Position numbers and translations under genes: made by a program | Notes under the pieces: model-generated | Seen by the model: only the letters and a program-made list of their open reading frames with translations | The model's database searches: none | Told to the model about the DNA's origin: nothing | In this document: piece after piece, positions 5,517 through 5,762 of the stretch | Layout: each line of letters begins with the position of its first letter | How positions within the stretch are numbered: position 1 is the first letter of the stretch | Origin: Alphaproteobacteria bacterium | GTDB taxonomy: Bacteria; Pseudomonadota; Alphaproteobacteria; Micropepsales; Micropepsaceae | Length of the DNA: 5,762 nucleotides | Reading direction: 5' to 3' | Assembly: GCA_026400305.1 (NCBI GenBank) | Contig: JAPLPI010000295.1 | Coordinates: 1 to 5,762, forward strand

Positions 5517-5762
5517 TCAAATAGCCAGGGCACGAATGCGGTGGTTTTCGGAATCGCCGATATAAAGCAGGCCGCCATTGACGAACAATCCGTGTGGCCG
5601 CGCCAGCGCGCATTTCAAGGGATCGCCGTCCGGCCCGTCGCCGCGCTGGCCGGTGCCAACGACGGTTGAAACCGTGCCGTTTCGCAGCGAGACGCGGCGA
5701 ATGACATGGTTCTCGGTGTCGGAAACATACAGGCTGCCATCCGGGGAATAGGCGATGCCTTT
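5517..5762 (-). CDS. NHL-repeat beta-propeller protein, C-terminal part (cut by window edge)
   Basis: The last 81 codons of a minus-strand gene that runs in from the right edge; the stop is TGA at 5519-5517. No Met falls in this part, so it is easy to miss. Two NHL-type blades are visible: GIAYSPDGSLYVSDTENHVI with RRV, then, after a GTGQRGDGPDGDPL loop, RPHGLFVNGGLLYIGDSENH with RIRAL. The pattern of Gly near the start, DG/NG turn, LY(V/I), (S/G)D(S/T)ENH and R(I/R)R is diagnostic. NHL propellers bind ligands or carry out lyase or lactonase-like reactions; which applies cannot be told from the tail. The gene converges on the SPFH gene with 10 bases between stop codons and no terminator between them. 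Confidence 0.85.
   Translation of the reverse strand, partial: KGIAYSPDGSLYVSDTENHVIRRVSLRNGTVSTVVGTGQRGDGPDGDPLKCALARPHGLFVNGGLLYIGDSENHRIRALAI

Noticed and set aside
4553..5578. Minus-strand ORF of 341 aa opposite the SPFH gene
   Set aside because: Shadow rich in His, Asp and Leu. The plus-strand frame is a clear SPFH protein, and the 5' part of this ORF also overlaps the true NHL frame.

Overview
This looks like ordinary chromosomal DNA of a free-living alphaproteobacterium. The evidence is the high GC content with strongly GC-biased third codon positions, the protein style (a Tat-exported dienelactone-hydrolase-like protein starting with MCDEF, a prohibitin/HflK-like SPFH protein, a periplasmic gamma-glutamyltransferase) and a tRNA-Arg(ACG) gene that encodes its own CCA end. 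I cannot name the genus from the sequence. I see no transposase, integrase, phage gene, CRISPR array or toxin-antitoxin pair, and no clear new multi-gene system.

Layout from left to right. On the minus strand, ggt (23-1735) encodes a secreted gamma-glutamyltransferase. Upstream of it on the same strand, beyond a strong intrinsic terminator (1807-1839), is a gene (1863-2999) for an outer-membrane-type lipoprotein with a helical middle and a C-terminal domain that resembles a degenerate OmpA fold. The lipoprotein has a structured leader (3017-3062). A gap of about 290 bases carries that leader, a weak candidate promoter for the lipoprotein, and the promoter of the plus-strand tRNA-Arg (3288-3364). 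Directly behind the tRNA is a near-perfect palindrome of about 48 bp that includes the last bases of the tRNA and ends in what looks like an inverted, damaged copy of the tRNA 3' end. Then come two plus-strand genes, the exported alpha/beta hydrolase (3517-4383) and the SPFH membrane protein (start near 4589-4646, end 5506). They are separated by about 200-260 bases of leader or intergenic sequence with one hairpin. The right edge cuts a minus-strand NHL-repeat protein whose last 81 codons (5517-5762) contain no Met; it converges on the SPFH gene with only 10 bases between the stop codons.

The products share a cell-envelope address (periplasmic GGT, outer-membrane lipoprotein, Tat-exported hydrolase, membrane-anchored SPFH protein), but nothing shows that they form one pathway. 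Each seems to be its own transcription unit, except that the hydrolase and SPFH genes could be read together. The items most worth a second look are non-coding: the tRNA-trailer palindrome, the lipoprotein leader with a GNRA-capped stem and a possible anti-Shine-Dalgarno element, and the unclear start of the SPFH gene.
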